This document shows positions 23,962 through 33,319 of a DNA stretch of 64,000 nt, piece after piece; the first letter of the stretch is position 1; each line of letters starts with the position of its first letter. The notes below the pieces were generated by a model, which was given only the letters and a program-made list of their open reading frames with translations, was not told where the DNA came from and searched no databases. The position numbers were made by a program, and so were the translations under genes. The DNA is taken from NCBI GenBank assembly GCA_963848045.1, contig CAWKCC010000003.1, positions 310,001-374,000 of the forward strand, in the 5' to 3' direction. This DNA is from CAVUAT01 sp963848045 (lineage in GTDB: Bacteria; Actinomycetota; Thermoleophilia; Solirubrobacterales; 70-9).

Positions 23962-26900
23962 ATGCTCCGGGAACACACGTTCCAACCCAGCCCTGCGCGC
24001 CCAACCGAGTCGAACGCGCCGCTTCGCCTGTTTTTGGGCGTCGTGTCGCTGGTCGTCTTCCTGCTGGTGGCCGCGGCCCCGGCTTCCGCCGCGGACCGCG
24101 CCTTCACTCAGCGCTTCTCCACCGTGACCAACGGCGATGTGGCGATCGTCGGGAACGCTTCGATGAGCTGCCCGAACCCCCCCAGCGCCGACTGCACGTC
24201 GGCACGCGCCGGAGGGGCCTTCGACAACAACGACTTCTCCATGGCCTACATCGACGTGGATTCCGACGCCTCGACGTCCAGCTCGAGCTCGGCCGATCTC
24301 ACGCTGCCGGCCGGGTCCTCCGTTCTTTTTGCCGGCCTCTACTGGGGGGGCGAGTCGACCGCGGCTGACAGCGTGCGCGGCGCGGTCAAGCTGCGCACGC
24401 CCGCCTCGGGCGGCTATGTGGACCTGACCGCGACGGCGCTCAACGGCGCAACGGCCGACCCCAGCCAGTATCACGCCTTCAGGGATGTGACCTCGCTGGT
24501 CCACGCGGGCGGCAGCGGCACCTACACCACCGCCAACGTCAACGGGACCAGCAGCTCCTCCAACAAGTACGCGGGCTGGTCGCTCGTCGTCGCCTATCGC
24601 GACGCCGGCGGACCCCGCAACCACCTCAAGGTCTTCGATGGGCTCCAGAGGGTGTCGAACACGAACCGCAGCGAGACGGTCGCCCTGTCGGGGTTCACCA
24701 CCCCCAGCACCGGGCCGGTGGCGGCGAGCGTCGGAGTCGTCGCCTACGACGGCGATCTGGCGAACATCGGAGGTTCGGTTGCGCTCAATGGAACCGCCCT
24801 CTCCGACGCCCTCAACCCGGCCAACAACGTCATGAACTCGACGATCACGCGCCGCGGGACCCGCTTCTCGGCGAAGAGCCCCGACTACGTCAACCAGCTC
24901 GGTCTCGACGCTGACGTGCTGGCGGCCGACGGGGCGTTGACACCCGGCTCGACCTCGGCGAATCTCGACCTGACTCTGGCGTGGCCCAGCGGCGACTACT
25001 TCCTGCCCGGCGTCGTCAGCCTCGCCAACACGCCTGCATCCGGAATCACCGCCCCCGACACCACGATCACCTCCGGCCCCTCCGGCGCGACCAACAACAA
25101 CACCCCGACCTTCGGTTTCTCCTCCCCGGTGGCCGGCGCCACGTTCCAGTGCCGCGTTGACTTCGGCGACTGGACCTCCTGCTCTTCTCCCTACACAACC
25201 GCGGCGCTCGCCGACGGCCCCCACAGCTTCGAGGTGCGCGCGGTCGACGCCATCGGCAACGTCGACGACACGCCCGCTTCGCGCTCGATCACCGTCGACA
25301 CCGCCGCCCCCGACACCACGATCCTGACCGGCCCCTCCGGCGCGACCAACAACAACACCCCGACCTACACCTTCTCGGCCAGCGAGTCGGGCTCGAGCTT
25401 CCAGTGCCGCGTCGACACCGGCGCCTGGGCCTCCTGCAGCTCCCCGCACACCACCGCGGCGCTCTCCGACGGCCCCCACAGCTTCGAGGTGCGCGCCATC
25501 GATGCCGCCGGCAACGTCGACGCCACCCCGGCCAGCCGCTCGATCACCGTCGACACCGCCGCCCCCGACACCACGATCCTGACCGGCCCCTCCGGCGCGA
25601 CCAACAACAACACCCCGACCTACACCTTCTCGGCCAGCGAGTCGGGCTCGAGCTTCCAGTGCCGCGTCGACACCGGCGCCTGGGCCTCGTGCAGCTCCCC
25701 GCGCACCACCGCCGTGCTCGCCGACGGCCCCCACAGCTTCGAGGTGCGCGCCATCGATGCCGCCGGCAACGTCGACGCCACCCCGGCCAGCCGCTCGATC
25801 ACCGTCGACACCGCCGCCCCCGACACCACGATCCTGACCGGCCCCTCCGGCGCGACCAACAACAACACCCCGACCTACACCTTCTCGGCCAGCGAGTCGG
25901 GCTCGAGCTTCCAGTGCCGCGTCGACACCGGCGCCTGGGCTTCCTGCAGCTCCCCGCACACCACCGCCGTGCTCTCCGACGGCCCCCACAGCTTCGAGGT
26001 GCGCGCCATCGATGCCGCCGGCAACGTCGACGCCACCCCGGCCAGCCGCTCGATCACCGTCGACACCGCCGCCCCCGACACCACGATCCTGACCGGCCCC
26101 TCCGGCGCGACCAACAACAACACCCCGACCTACACCTTCTCGGCCAGCGAGTCGGGCTCGAGCTTCCAGTGCCGCGTCGACACCGGCGCCTGGGCCTCCT
26201 GCAGCTCCCCGCACACCACCGCGGCGCTCTCCGACGGCCCCCACAGCTTCGAGGTGCGCGCCATCGATGCCGCCGGCAACGTCGACGCCACCCCGGCCAG
26301 CCGCTCGATCACCGTCGACACCGCCGCCCCCGACACCACGATCCTGACCGGCCCCTCCGGCGCGACCAACAACAACACCCCGACCTACACCTTCTCGGCC
26401 AGCGAGTCGGGCTCGAGCTTCCAGTGCCGCGTCGACACCGGCGCCTGGGCCTCCTGCAGCTCCCCGCACACCACCGCGGCGCTCTCCGACGGCCCCCACA
26501 GCTTCGAGGTCCGCGCCATCGACGCCGCCGGCAACGTCGACGCCACCCCGGCCAGCCGCTCGATCACCGTCGACACCGCCGCCCCCGACACCACGATCCT
26601 GACCGGCCCCTCCGGCGCGACCAACAACAACACCCCGACCTACACCTTCTCGGCCAGCGAGTCGGGCTCGAGCTTCCAGTGCCGCGTCGACACCGGCGCC
26701 TGGGCCTCGTGCAGCTCCCCGCACACCACCGCGGCGCTCTCCGACGGCCCCCACAGCTTCGAGGTGCGCGCCATCGACGCCGCCGGCAACGTCGACGCCA
26801 CCTCGGCCAGCCGCTCGATCACCGTCGACACCGCCGCCCCCGACACCACGATCCTGACCGGCCCCTCCGGCGCGACCAACAACAACACCCCGACCTACAC

Positions 26901-29900
26901 CTTCTCGGCCAGCGAGTCGGGCTCGAGCTTCCAGTGCCGCGTCGACACCGGCGCCTGGGCCTCCTGCAGCTCCCCGCACACCACCGCGGCGCTCTCCGAC
27001 GGCCCCCACAGCTTCGAGGTCCGCGCCATCGACGCCGCCGGCAACGTCGACGCCACCCCGGCCAGCCGCTCGATCACCGTCGACACCGCCGCCCCGGCGG
27101 CCCCGACGCTGGGCGACACAGACCCCGACTCCCCGGCCAACGACAACGATCCCGAGGTCAAGGGCAGCGCCGAGGCGGGCTCGACCGTGCGGCTTTACAC
27201 GAATGCGAGCTGCACCTCGGCGGTCGCCGCCTCGGGCACCGCCGCTGCCTTCGCCACGCCGGGGCTGACGGTGACGGTGGCCAACGACACCACGACCAGC
27301 TTCTGGGCGACCGCGACCGACGCCGTCGGCAACGTCTCGGCCTGCTCGACGAGCCCGATCATCTACGTCGAGGACTCGACGGCCCCCAACACCACGATCG
27401 ACTCCGGGCCCTCCGGCCCCACCGCCAACAACGACCCCTCCTTCGGCTTCTCCTCCTCGGAGCCCGGCTCCAGCTTCGAGTGCAGCCTCGACGGCGGCGC
27501 CTTCACCGCCTGCTCTGACCCCAAGGCCTACACCGACCTGCCCGACGGCGCCCACAGCTTCGAGGTGCGCGCCATCGACGCCGCCGGCAACGTCGACGCC
27601 ACCCCGGCCTCGCGCAACTTCACGATCGACACCGCCGCCCCCAACACCACGATCGACTCCGGCCCCACGGGCGCCAGCTCCGATGACACCCCGACCTACA
27701 CCTTCTCCTCGAGCGAGCCCGGCTCCACGTTCGAGTGCCGCGTCGACACCGGCGCCTGGGCTTCCTGCAGCTCCCCGCACACCACCGCGGCGCTCTCCGA
27801 CGGCCCCCACAGCTTCGAGGTCCGCGCCATCGACGCCGCCGGCAACGTCGACCCGAGCCCCGCCAGCGTCTCGATCACGATCGACACCGCCGCTCCGCAG
27901 ACCACGATCGACTCCGGGCCCTCCGGCCCCACCGCCAACAACGACCCCTCCTTCGGCTTCTCCTCCTCGGAGCCCGGCTCCAGCTTCGAGTGCAGCCTCG
28001 ACGGCGGCGCCTTCACCGCCTGCTCTGACCCCAAGGCCTACACCGACCTGCCCGACGGCGCCCACAGCTTCGAGGTCCGCGCCATCGACGCCGCCGGCAA
28101 CGTCGACGCCACCCCGGCCTCGCGCAACTTCACGATCGACACCGCCGCCCCCAACACCACGATCGACTCCGGCCCCACGGGCGCCAGCTCCGATGACACC
28201 CCGACCTACACCTTCTCCTCGAGCGAGCCCGGCTCCACGTTCGAGTGCCGCGTCGACACCGGCGCCTGGGCTTCCTGCAGCTCCCCGCACACCACCGCGG
28301 CGCTCTCCGACGGCCCCCACAGCTTCGAGGTCCGCGCCATCGACGCCGCCGGCAACGTCGACCCGAGCCCCGCCAGCGTCTCGATCACGATCGACACCGC
28401 CGCTCCGCAGACCACGATCGACTCCGGGCCCTCCGGCCCCACCGCCAACAACGACCCCTCCTTCGGCTTCTCCTCCTCGGAGCCCGGCTCCAGCTTCGAG
28501 TGCAGCCTCGACGGCGGCGCCTTCACCGCCTGCTCTGACCCCAAGGCCTACACCGACCTGCCCGACGGCGCCCACAGCTTCGAGGTGCGCGCCATCGACG
28601 CCGCCGGCAACGTCGACGCCACCCCGGCCTCGCGCAACTTCACGATCGACACCGCCGCCCCCAACACCACGATCGACTCCGGCCCCACGGGCGCCAGCTC
28701 CGATGACACCCCGACCTACACCTTCTCCTCGAGCGAGCCCGGCTCCACGTTCGAGTGCCGCGTCGACACCGGCGCCTGGGCCTCGTGCAGCTCCCCGCAC
28801 ACCACCGCGGCGCTCTCCGACGGCCCCCACAGCTTCGAGGTCCGCGCCATCGACGCCGCCGGCAACGTCGACCCGAGCCCCGCCAGCGTCTCGATCACGA
28901 TCGACACCGCCGCTCCGCAGACCACGATCGACTCCGGGCCCTCCGGCCCCACCGCCAACAACGACCCCTCCTTCGGCTTCTCCTCCTCGGAGCCCGGCTC
29001 CAGCTTCGAGTGCAGCCTCGACGGCGGCGCCTTCACCGCCTGCTCTGACCCCAAGGCCTACACCGACCTGCCCGACGGCGCCCACAGCTTCGAGGTCCGC
29101 GCCATCGACGCCGCCGGCAACGTCGACGCCACCCCGGCCTCGCGCAACTTCACGATCGACACCGCCGCCCCCAACACCACGATCGACTCCGGCCCCACGG
29201 GCGCCAGCTCCGATGACACCCCGACCTACACCTTCTCCTCGAGCGAGCCCGGCTCCACGTTCGAGTGCCGCGTCGACACCGGCGCCTGGGCCTCCTGCAG
29301 CTCCCCGCACACCACCGCGGCGCTCTCCGACGGCCCCCACAGCTTCGAGGTCCGCGCCATCGACGCCGCCGGCAACGTCGACCCGAGCCCCGCCAGCGTC
29401 TCGATCACGATCGACACCGCCGCTCCGCAGACCACGATCGACTCCGGGCCCTCCGGCCCCACCGCCAACAACGACCCCTCCTTCGGCTTCTCCTCCTCGG
29501 AGCCCGGCTCCAGCTTCGAGTGCAGCCTCGACGGCGGCGCCTTCACCGCCTGCTCTGACCCCAAGGCCTACACCGACCTGCCCGACGGCGCCCACAGCTT
29601 CGAGGTGCGCGCCATCGACGCCGCCGGCAACGTCGACGCCACCCCGGCCTCGCGCAACTTCACGATCGACACCGCCGCCCCCAACACCACGATCGACTCC
29701 GGCCCCACGGGCGCCAGCTCCGATGACACCCCGACCTACACCTTCTCCTCGAGCGAGCCCGGCTCCACGTTCGAGTGCCGCGTCGACACCGGCGCCTGGG
29801 CCTCGTGCAGCTCCCCGCACACCACCGCGGCGCTCTCCGACGGCCCCCACAGCTTCGAGGTCCGCGCCATCGACGCCGCCGGCAACGTCGACCCGAGCCC

Positions 29901-31791
29901 CGCCAGCGTCTCGATCACGATCGACACCGCCGCTCCGCAGACCACGATCGACTCCGGGCCCTCCGGCCCCACCGCCAACAACGACCCCTCCTTCGGCTTC
30001 TCCTCCTCGGAGCCCGGCTCCAGCTTCGAGTGCAGCCTCGACGGCGGCGCCTTCACCGCCTGCTCTGACCCCAAGGCCTACACCGACCTGCCCGACGGCG
30101 CCCACAGCTTCGAGGTCCGCGCCATCGACGCCGCCGGCAACGTCGACGCCACCCCGGCCTCGCGCAACTTCACGATCGACACCGCCGCCCCCAACACCAC
30201 GATCGACTCCGGCCCCACGGGCGCCAGCTCCGATGACACCCCGACCTACACCTTCTCCTCGAGCGAGCCCGGCTCCACGTTCGAGTGCCGCGTCGACACC
30301 GGCGCCTGGGCTTCCTGCAGCTCCCCGCACACCACCGCGGCGCTCTCCGACGGCCCCCACAGCTTCGAGGTCCGCGCCATCGACGCCGCCGGCAACGTCG
30401 ACCCGAGCCCCGCCAGCGTCTCGATCACGATCGACACCGCCGCTCCGCAGACCACGATCGACTCCGGGCCCTCCGGCACGACCAGCGACAACACCCCGAC
30501 CTACACCTTCTCCTCGAGCGAGCCCGGCTCCACGTTCGAGTGCCGCGTCGACGGCGGCGCCTGGGCCTCGTGCAGCTCCCCGCACACCACCGCCGCGCTC
30601 TCCGACGGCCCCCACAGCTTCGAGGTCCGCGCCATCGATCCCGCCGGCAACGTCGATCAGACTCCGGCCTCGCGCTCGATCACCGTTGCCACCGGCGATA
30701 CGACCCCACCGCAGACCACGATCGACTCCGGCCCCTCCGGCACGACCAGCGACAACACCCCGACCTACACCTTCTCCTCGAGCGAGCCGGGCTCGAGCTT
30801 CCAGTGCCGCGTCGACGGCGGCGCCTGGGCCTCGTGCAGCTCCCCGCACACCACCGCGGCGCTCGCCGACGGCCCCCACACCTTCGAGGTCCGCGCCATC
30901 GACGCCGCCGGCAACCCCGACCCGAGCCCCGCCTCGCGCAGCTTCACGATCGATACGACTCCGCCGGTCGAGACCGAGATTCCCGGCAGCCTCGTGAGCC
31001 CGAACTCCTGCCAGCAGCTGGGACCGGGTGGGACGAGGCGGCTCAAGCGCCGCGTCCCGGGTGTCGGCACGGTGCGCGTCGCCCTCGCCACGCAGGGCCA
31101 GATCATGGGGAGCTCGCCCATGGTGGCCACCACCAGGGCGCCCAAGGGCCGTCTGCGCAGTGTCCGCTACGCCATCGACGGCCGCAGGCTGAATGGAACC
31201 AAGCGGGCTCAGTCCTTCAGCCAGGCGATCCGTCCGGCGCAGCTGAGCGCCAGCTCGCGTCATACGCTCACCGTCAATCTCAAACCGCGGCGCGGTCGCG
31301 CCAGGCGCTTCGGGCTCCGCTTCAGCACCCTTCGCTGCAACGATGTCTTCATCGCCCAGCAGCGGCGCAAGGGCAGCGGCTCAAAGCTGAGCCTCCGGGT
31401 CGATAGCACCCGCTCGATGAATCAGATCACCTTCCGGATCCCGCGAAGGATGCTCCCCAAGGTGAACAAGAACAGGACCGTCGGGAGGCTCTACGTGCAG
31501 GCCGCCGGCGGCGCCGCGCAGAGCTTCAGGCTCGGGCTGGGCGCCGGTGTGAGCGGCGGCACGCTCACCGGCGCCCCGGCGCCGATCAGCGTGACGATCA
31601 GCGGCGGAGCCGTCGCGGTCAGCGGCCTGCCCGCCGGGACGCGGATCGTCAAGGTGACGCTGCTCAGGAACCGCAAGGCCACCCGCAAGGCGTTCTCGCG
31701 GAAGTCACCCAAGGTGTCCGCCCTGGTGATCTCCGACGGCGAGCACTGGCTGAAGACCAGGATCCGCGGCAGGAAGGCGAAGAAGCGCTGA
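23962..31791 (+). CDS. Giant secreted protein with 22 Ig-like tandem modules
   Basis: A 2,609-residue exported protein. The signal peptide ends near residue 45 (LFLGVVSLVVFLLVAAAPAS core). Residues about 45-365 form a beta-rich domain I do not recognise (FAGLYWGGES, GWSLVVAYRD). From about 366 to 2335 come 22 Ig-like modules of 85 residues, with one unlike module of about 97 residues after the eighth. Each of the 22 modules begins with T-T-I-x-x-G-P and has HSFEVRAIDAAGNVD, and each has two Cys nine residues apart, probably a disulfide. The last 270 residues are basic and beta-rich, without LPxTG. It resembles large adhesins or wall-spanning stalks. The ATG is preceded directly by AGGGGGA, closer than usual. 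Confidence 0.85.
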   Translation: MLREHTFQPSPARPTESNAPLRLFLGVVSLVVFLLVAAAPASAADRAFTQRFSTVTNGDVAIVGNASMSCPNPPSADCTSARAGGAFDNNDFSMAYIDVDSDASTSSSSSADLTLPAGSSVLFAGLYWGGESTAADSVRGAVKLRTPASGGYVDLTATALNGATADPSQYHAFRDVTSLVHAGGSGTYTTANVNGTSSSSNKYAGWSLVVAYRDAGGPRNHLKVFDGLQRVSNTNRSETVALSGFTTPSTGPVAASVGVVAYDGDLANIGGSVALNGTALSDALNPANNVMNSTITRRGTRFSAKSPDYVNQLGLDADVLAADGALTPGSTSANLDLTLAWPSGDYFLPGVVSLANTPASGITAPDTTITSGPSGATNNNTPTFGFSSPVAGATFQCRVDFGDWTSCSSPYTTAALADGPHSFEVRAVDAIGNVDDTPASRSITVDTAAPDTTILTGPSGATNNNTPTYTFSASESGSSFQCRVDTGAWASCSSPHTTAALSDGPHSFEVRAIDAAGNVDATPASRSITVDTAAPDTTILTGPSGATNNNTPTYTFSASESGSSFQCRVDTGAWASCSSPRTTAVLADGPHSFEVRAIDAAGNVDATPASRSITVDTAAPDTTILTGPSGATNNNTPTYTFSASESGSSFQCRVDTGAWASCSSPHTTAVLSDGPHSFEVRAIDAAGNVDATPASRSITVDTAAPDTTILTGPSGATNNNTPTYTFSASESGSSFQCRVDTGAWASCSSPHTTAALSDGPHSFEVRAIDAAGNVDATPASRSITVDTAAPDTTILTGPSGATNNNTPTYTFSASESGSSFQCRVDTGAWASCSSPHTTAALSDGPHSFEVRAIDAAGNVDATPASRSITVDTAAPDTTILTGPSGATNNNTPTYTFSASESGSSFQCRVDTGAWASCSSPHTTAALSDGPHSFEVRAIDAAGNVDATSASRSITVDTAAPDTTILTGPSGATNNNTPTYTFSASESGSSFQCRVDTGAWASCSSPHTTAALSDGPHSFEVRAIDAAGNVDATPASRSITVDTAAPAAPTLGDTDPDSPANDNDPEVKGSAEAGSTVRLYTNASCTSAVAASGTAAAFATPGLTVTVANDTTTSFWATATDAVGNVSACSTSPIIYVEDSTAPNTTIDSGPSGPTANNDPSFGFSSSEPGSSFECSLDGGAFTACSDPKAYTDLPDGAHSFEVRAIDAAGNVDATPASRNFTIDTAAPNTTIDSGPTGASSDDTPTYTFSSSEPGSTFECRVDTGAWASCSSPHTTAALSDGPHSFEVRAIDAAGNVDPSPASVSITIDTAAPQTTIDSGPSGPTANNDPSFGFSSSEPGSSFECSLDGGAFTACSDPKAYTDLPDGAHSFEVRAIDAAGNVDATPASRNFTIDTAAPNTTIDSGPTGASSDDTPTYTFSSSEPGSTFECRVDTGAWASCSSPHTTAALSDGPHSFEVRAIDAAGNVDPSPASVSITIDTAAPQTTIDSGPSGPTANNDPSFGFSSSEPGSSFECSLDGGAFTACSDPKAYTDLPDGAHSFEVRAIDAAGNVDATPASRNFTIDTAAPNTTIDSGPTGASSDDTPTYTFSSSEPGSTFECRVDTGAWASCSSPHTTAALSDGPHSFEVRAIDAAGNVDPSPASVSITIDTAAPQTTIDSGPSGPTANNDPSFGFSSSEPGSSFECSLDGGAFTACSDPKAYTDLPDGAHSFEVRAIDAAGNVDATPASRNFTIDTAAPNTTIDSGPTGASSDDTPTYTFSSSEPGSTFECRVDTGAWASCSSPHTTAALSDGPHSFEVRAIDAAGNVDPSPASVSITIDTAAPQTTIDSGPSGPTANNDPSFGFSSSEPGSSFECSLDGGAFTACSDPKAYTDLPDGAHSFEVRAIDAAGNVDATPASRNFTIDTAAPNTTIDSGPTGASSDDTPTYTFSSSEPGSTFECRVDTGAWASCSSPHTTAALSDGPHSFEVRAIDAAGNVDPSPASVSITIDTAAPQTTIDSGPSGPTANNDPSFGFSSSEPGSSFECSLDGGAFTACSDPKAYTDLPDGAHSFEVRAIDAAGNVDATPASRNFTIDTAAPNTTIDSGPTGASSDDTPTYTFSSSEPGSTFECRVDTGAWASCSSPHTTAALSDGPHSFEVRAIDAAGNVDPSPASVSITIDTAAPQTTIDSGPSGTTSDNTPTYTFSSSEPGSTFECRVDGGAWASCSSPHTTAALSDGPHSFEVRAIDPAGNVDQTPASRSITVATGDTTPPQTTIDSGPSGTTSDNTPTYTFSSSEPGSSFQCRVDGGAWASCSSPHTTAALADGPHTFEVRAIDAAGNPDPSPASRSFTIDTTPPVETEIPGSLVSPNSCQQLGPGGTRRLKRRVPGVGTVRVALATQGQIMGSSPMVATTRAPKGRLRSVRYAIDGRRLNGTKRAQSFSQAIRPAQLSASSRHTLTVNLKPRRGRARRFGLRFSTLRCNDVFIAQQRRKGSGSKLSLRVDSTRSMNQITFRIPRRMLPKVNKNRTVGRLYVQAAGGAAQSFRLGLGAGVSGGTLTGAPAPISVTISGGAVAVSGLPAGTRIVKVTLLRNRKATRKAFSRKSPKVSALVISDGEHWLKTRIRGRKAKKR
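25056..27095 (+). repeat. Tandem repeat, 8 x 255 bp
   Basis: Eight in-phase copies of an 85-codon unit, each starting at the GACACCACGATC box. The first copy is diverged; the other seven differ by a handful of bases, mostly synonymous (GAT/GAC, TCC/TCG). Copies at 25566 and 25821 have a private change to GTGCTC. Such near-identity points to recent amplification or gene conversion. The copy number may vary between strains and be wrong in short-read assemblies. Confidence 0.9.
27388..30447 (+). repeat. Tandem repeat, 6 x 510 bp, with 1,020-bp higher order
   Basis: Six copies of a 510-bp unit, each of two different 85-codon modules. The copies begin at 27388, 27898, 28408, 28918, 29428 and 29938. 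A synonymous Val codon in the first module alternates GTG, GTC, GTG, GTC, GTG, GTC through the six copies. That is a 1,020-bp dimer period on top of the 510-bp period. Confidence 0.92.
30448..30966 (+). repeat. Two terminal diverged Ig modules
   Basis: Two more modules of the same family (starting 30448 and 30712), with Gly-Thr-Thr-Ser-Asp-Asn in place of the earlier variant and a nine-base insertion between them. They are less homogenised than the block before, as expected at the edge of an array. Confidence 0.8.
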
Positions 31792-32205
31792 TCAGGGGAG
31801 CAGCAGCTCGTCCTGTGCCGAGGGGCGCTCGGGGCCGACCTCGAAGGTGAACGGAACCGCTTCGATCCCGGTCGCGGCCGCCTCGTAGTCGCCGGGCACC
31901 ATCACGGCCTTGACGGCGCGGGTGCCGCCGCCGGCCGGGATCTCATCACTGGCCGCCGTTACGGGCCCGTCGATCTCGATCGAGGTCGGTTCGCCCTCGA
32001 GGTTCAGGATCGTGAAGTTGGTGGGGCCGGCGCCGAACAGCGCCGGAGAGACGGTGACGCTGCCCTTGCCGACCGTGATGCTGATCTCGGCTGTGCGCGG
32101 CGGCCGAGGGTCGCCGGCGAAGTCGTCACCGCCGCAGCCCGCTGTGAGAACAGCCGCTGATGCGACGGTGAGCGCGAGCAGTCCTCTTGCCCTCCTCCGA
32201 GCCAT
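31792..32205 (-). CDS. Lipoprotein with cupredoxin-like or Ig-like fold, hypothetical
   Basis: A 137-residue lipoprotein. The signal sequence ends in the lipobox LTAGC, where Cys would be acylated, followed by a GGDD-rich linker. The mature domain is beta-rich (AEISITVGKGSVTVSPALFG, FTILNLEGEPTSIEIDGP, MVPGDYEAAAT) and recalls the cupredoxin-like or beta-sandwich domains of small surface lipoproteins, but no copper ligand set is seen. ATG 32205 gives the signal peptide at the N-terminus. It is convergent with the giant gene, whose stop it abuts. The function is unknown. Confidence 0.68.
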   Translation of the reverse strand: MARRRARGLLALTVASAAVLTAGCGGDDFAGDPRPPRTAEISITVGKGSVTVSPALFGAGPTNFTILNLEGEPTSIEIDGPVTAASDEIPAGGGTRAVKAVMVPGDYEAAATGIEAVPFTFEVGPERPSAQDELLLP

Positions 32206-32213
32206 GCGAGGGC

Positions 32214-32219
32214 AATCTA
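32214..32219 (-). promoter_or_regulatory. -10 box of the lipoprotein gene
   Basis: TAGATT on the minus strand, eight bases before the ATG at 32205, in the short-leader position. No Shine-Dalgarno sequence is seen. Confidence 0.45.
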
Positions 32220-32266
32220 ACCGAACGGGCGGGCACCGGGCGCTGATTACGAGCCGCGGGCGGCAG

Positions 32267-33232
32267 TCAGACGTCGCCAAAGGGCAATTCGACGATCGCT
32301 GCGCCAGTGCCATCGATCTCGACCGCATCGCCAGGCTGGGCCTCACGGCGGATGACGGCGAGCGCGATCGGGCCGTGGGCGGGCGAGACGCAGGTGGTGC
32401 CGAGCTCGCCGACCTCGCGCTCGGGCGCGCGGATCACGGCGCCCGCCGGCGCCGGAGCGCCGAGGCGCAGGCCACGAAGGGTGCGGTTGGGGTGCCCGCG
32501 GTAGTGAAGCCGGGCGACCGGCTCCTGACCGATGTAGCAGCCCTTCTCGAAGCTGACCGCTCGCTCGACCACGCCGGCCTCGGCCGGCATCGTCTCGGGG
32601 CCCATCTCGCGGCCCAGGCGCGGGCGCCCCGTCTCAACACGGAGGATCTCGGCGCCGTCCTCGCTGACCGGCTCGGCTCCGGCCTCGAGCAGCCCGCGGC
32701 TAAGGGCATCGGCCTGATCGGCGCGCGTGATCAGGTCGAGGCCGAGGTCGGTGGCGACCGCCAGCACCTCGAGCCCCTGCGAATCGCGATGGCGCTGCGC
32801 GTGCTCGGGGGAGAGGCCCTCGATGCCGGCGATCGCCGCCGACGCCGGGCCGATCAGCGAGATGATCGCCCAGCGGTCGCCCACATCGGCGATCTCCAGC
32901 TCGCGGCCGATGCTGTAGGTGCGGAGGTGGTGGAGGGTGGCCTCCCGCGCCTCAGGCTCGAGGTCCAGCCAGATCTGGTCGTGGTCGAGCCGCAGCACCC
33001 GCATGTCCGCCTGGATCTTGGCCTTGGGGTCGAGCAGCAGCGCGTAGCAGCCCTGCTCGGCGTCCAGGGCCTCGATGTCGTTCGTGAGCTGCCCCTGCAG
33101 GTACTCGGTGGCCTCCGCGCCGGCGACGGTGAGCTTGCCGCGATCGGAGCGGTCGAGGAGCCCGGCGCCCTCGCGCATCGCGCGGTACTGCGCGTCCAGC
33201 TCGAGCACCTCTGAAGCGGAGTGGAGAGTCAC
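32267..33232 (-). CDS. ygfZ: YgfZ/GcvT-type folate-binding protein for iron-sulfur enzyme repair
   Basis: A 321-residue aminomethyltransferase-like protein. It begins with the GcvT N-domain (GAGLLDRSDRGKLTVAGAEA), has YLQGQLTNDIEAL, and carries the YgfZ signature KGCYIGQEPVARLHYRG with the conserved redox Cys. YgfZ-type proteins use tetrahydrofolate to help keep certain Fe-S enzymes active. The start is set at GTG 33232 because TAGAAT lies eight bases before it; the ORF reaches 33256 with another GTG. It stands alone, divergent from the manganese operon. Confidence 0.85.
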   Translation of the reverse strand: MTLHSASEVLELDAQYRAMREGAGLLDRSDRGKLTVAGAEATEYLQGQLTNDIEALDAEQGCYALLLDPKAKIQADMRVLRLDHDQIWLDLEPEAREATLHHLRTYSIGRELEIADVGDRWAIISLIGPASAAIAGIEGLSPEHAQRHRDSQGLEVLAVATDLGLDLITRADQADALSRGLLEAGAEPVSEDGAEILRVETGRPRLGREMGPETMPAEAGVVERAVSFEKGCYIGQEPVARLHYRGHPNRTLRGLRLGAPAPAGAVIRAPEREVGELGTTCVSPAHGPIALAVIRREAQPGDAVEIDGTGAAIVELPFGDV

Positions 33233-33240
33233 GCCTGCCG

Positions 33241-33246
33241 ATTCTA
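33241..33246 (-). promoter_or_regulatory. -10 box of ygfZ that decides its start
   Basis: TAGAAT on the minus strand ends eight bases before GTG 33232. It lies inside the longer ORF, so the upstream GTG at 33256 is unlikely to be used from this promoter. Confidence 0.45.
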
Positions 33247-33272
33247 GGGTGGGCACCGAGGCGTTCGAGAGA

Positions 33273-33288
33273 GTTAGCCGTGACTAAC
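33273..33288. promoter_or_regulatory. Candidate metal-regulator operator
   Basis: GTTAG-ccgtga-CTAAC, a perfect 5-bp inverted repeat with a six-base spacer. The TTAG/CTAA half-sites are those of DtxR-family operators. It lies 31 bases before the regulator start and just upstream of a weak -10 box (TATCTA, 33307-33312), so a metal-loaded regulator bound here would repress its own operon with the transporter. Confidence 0.5.
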
Positions 33289-33319
33289 TTTGAAGTTCGG
33301 GTCTGCTATCTATGCCGGG

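Noticed and set aside
25056..30966. CRISPR array or other non-coding repeat
   Set aside because: Units are 255 or 510 bases with no unique spacers, in frame, and encode a conserved Ig-like module.
25404..30997. Long open frames in other plus-strand frames (704 and 1,104 residues) within the repeats
   Set aside because: They are Arg/His- or Pro/Ser-rich shadows of the 255- and 510-bp repeats and have no independent start or domain.
22528..31263. A 2,911-residue open frame on the minus strand across the Ig-repeat gene
   Set aside because: It mirrors the GC-rich repeats of the plus-strand gene and is a monotonous Gly/Val/Asp/Arg translation with no signal peptide or motif. The plus-strand protein has a signal peptide and conserved modules.
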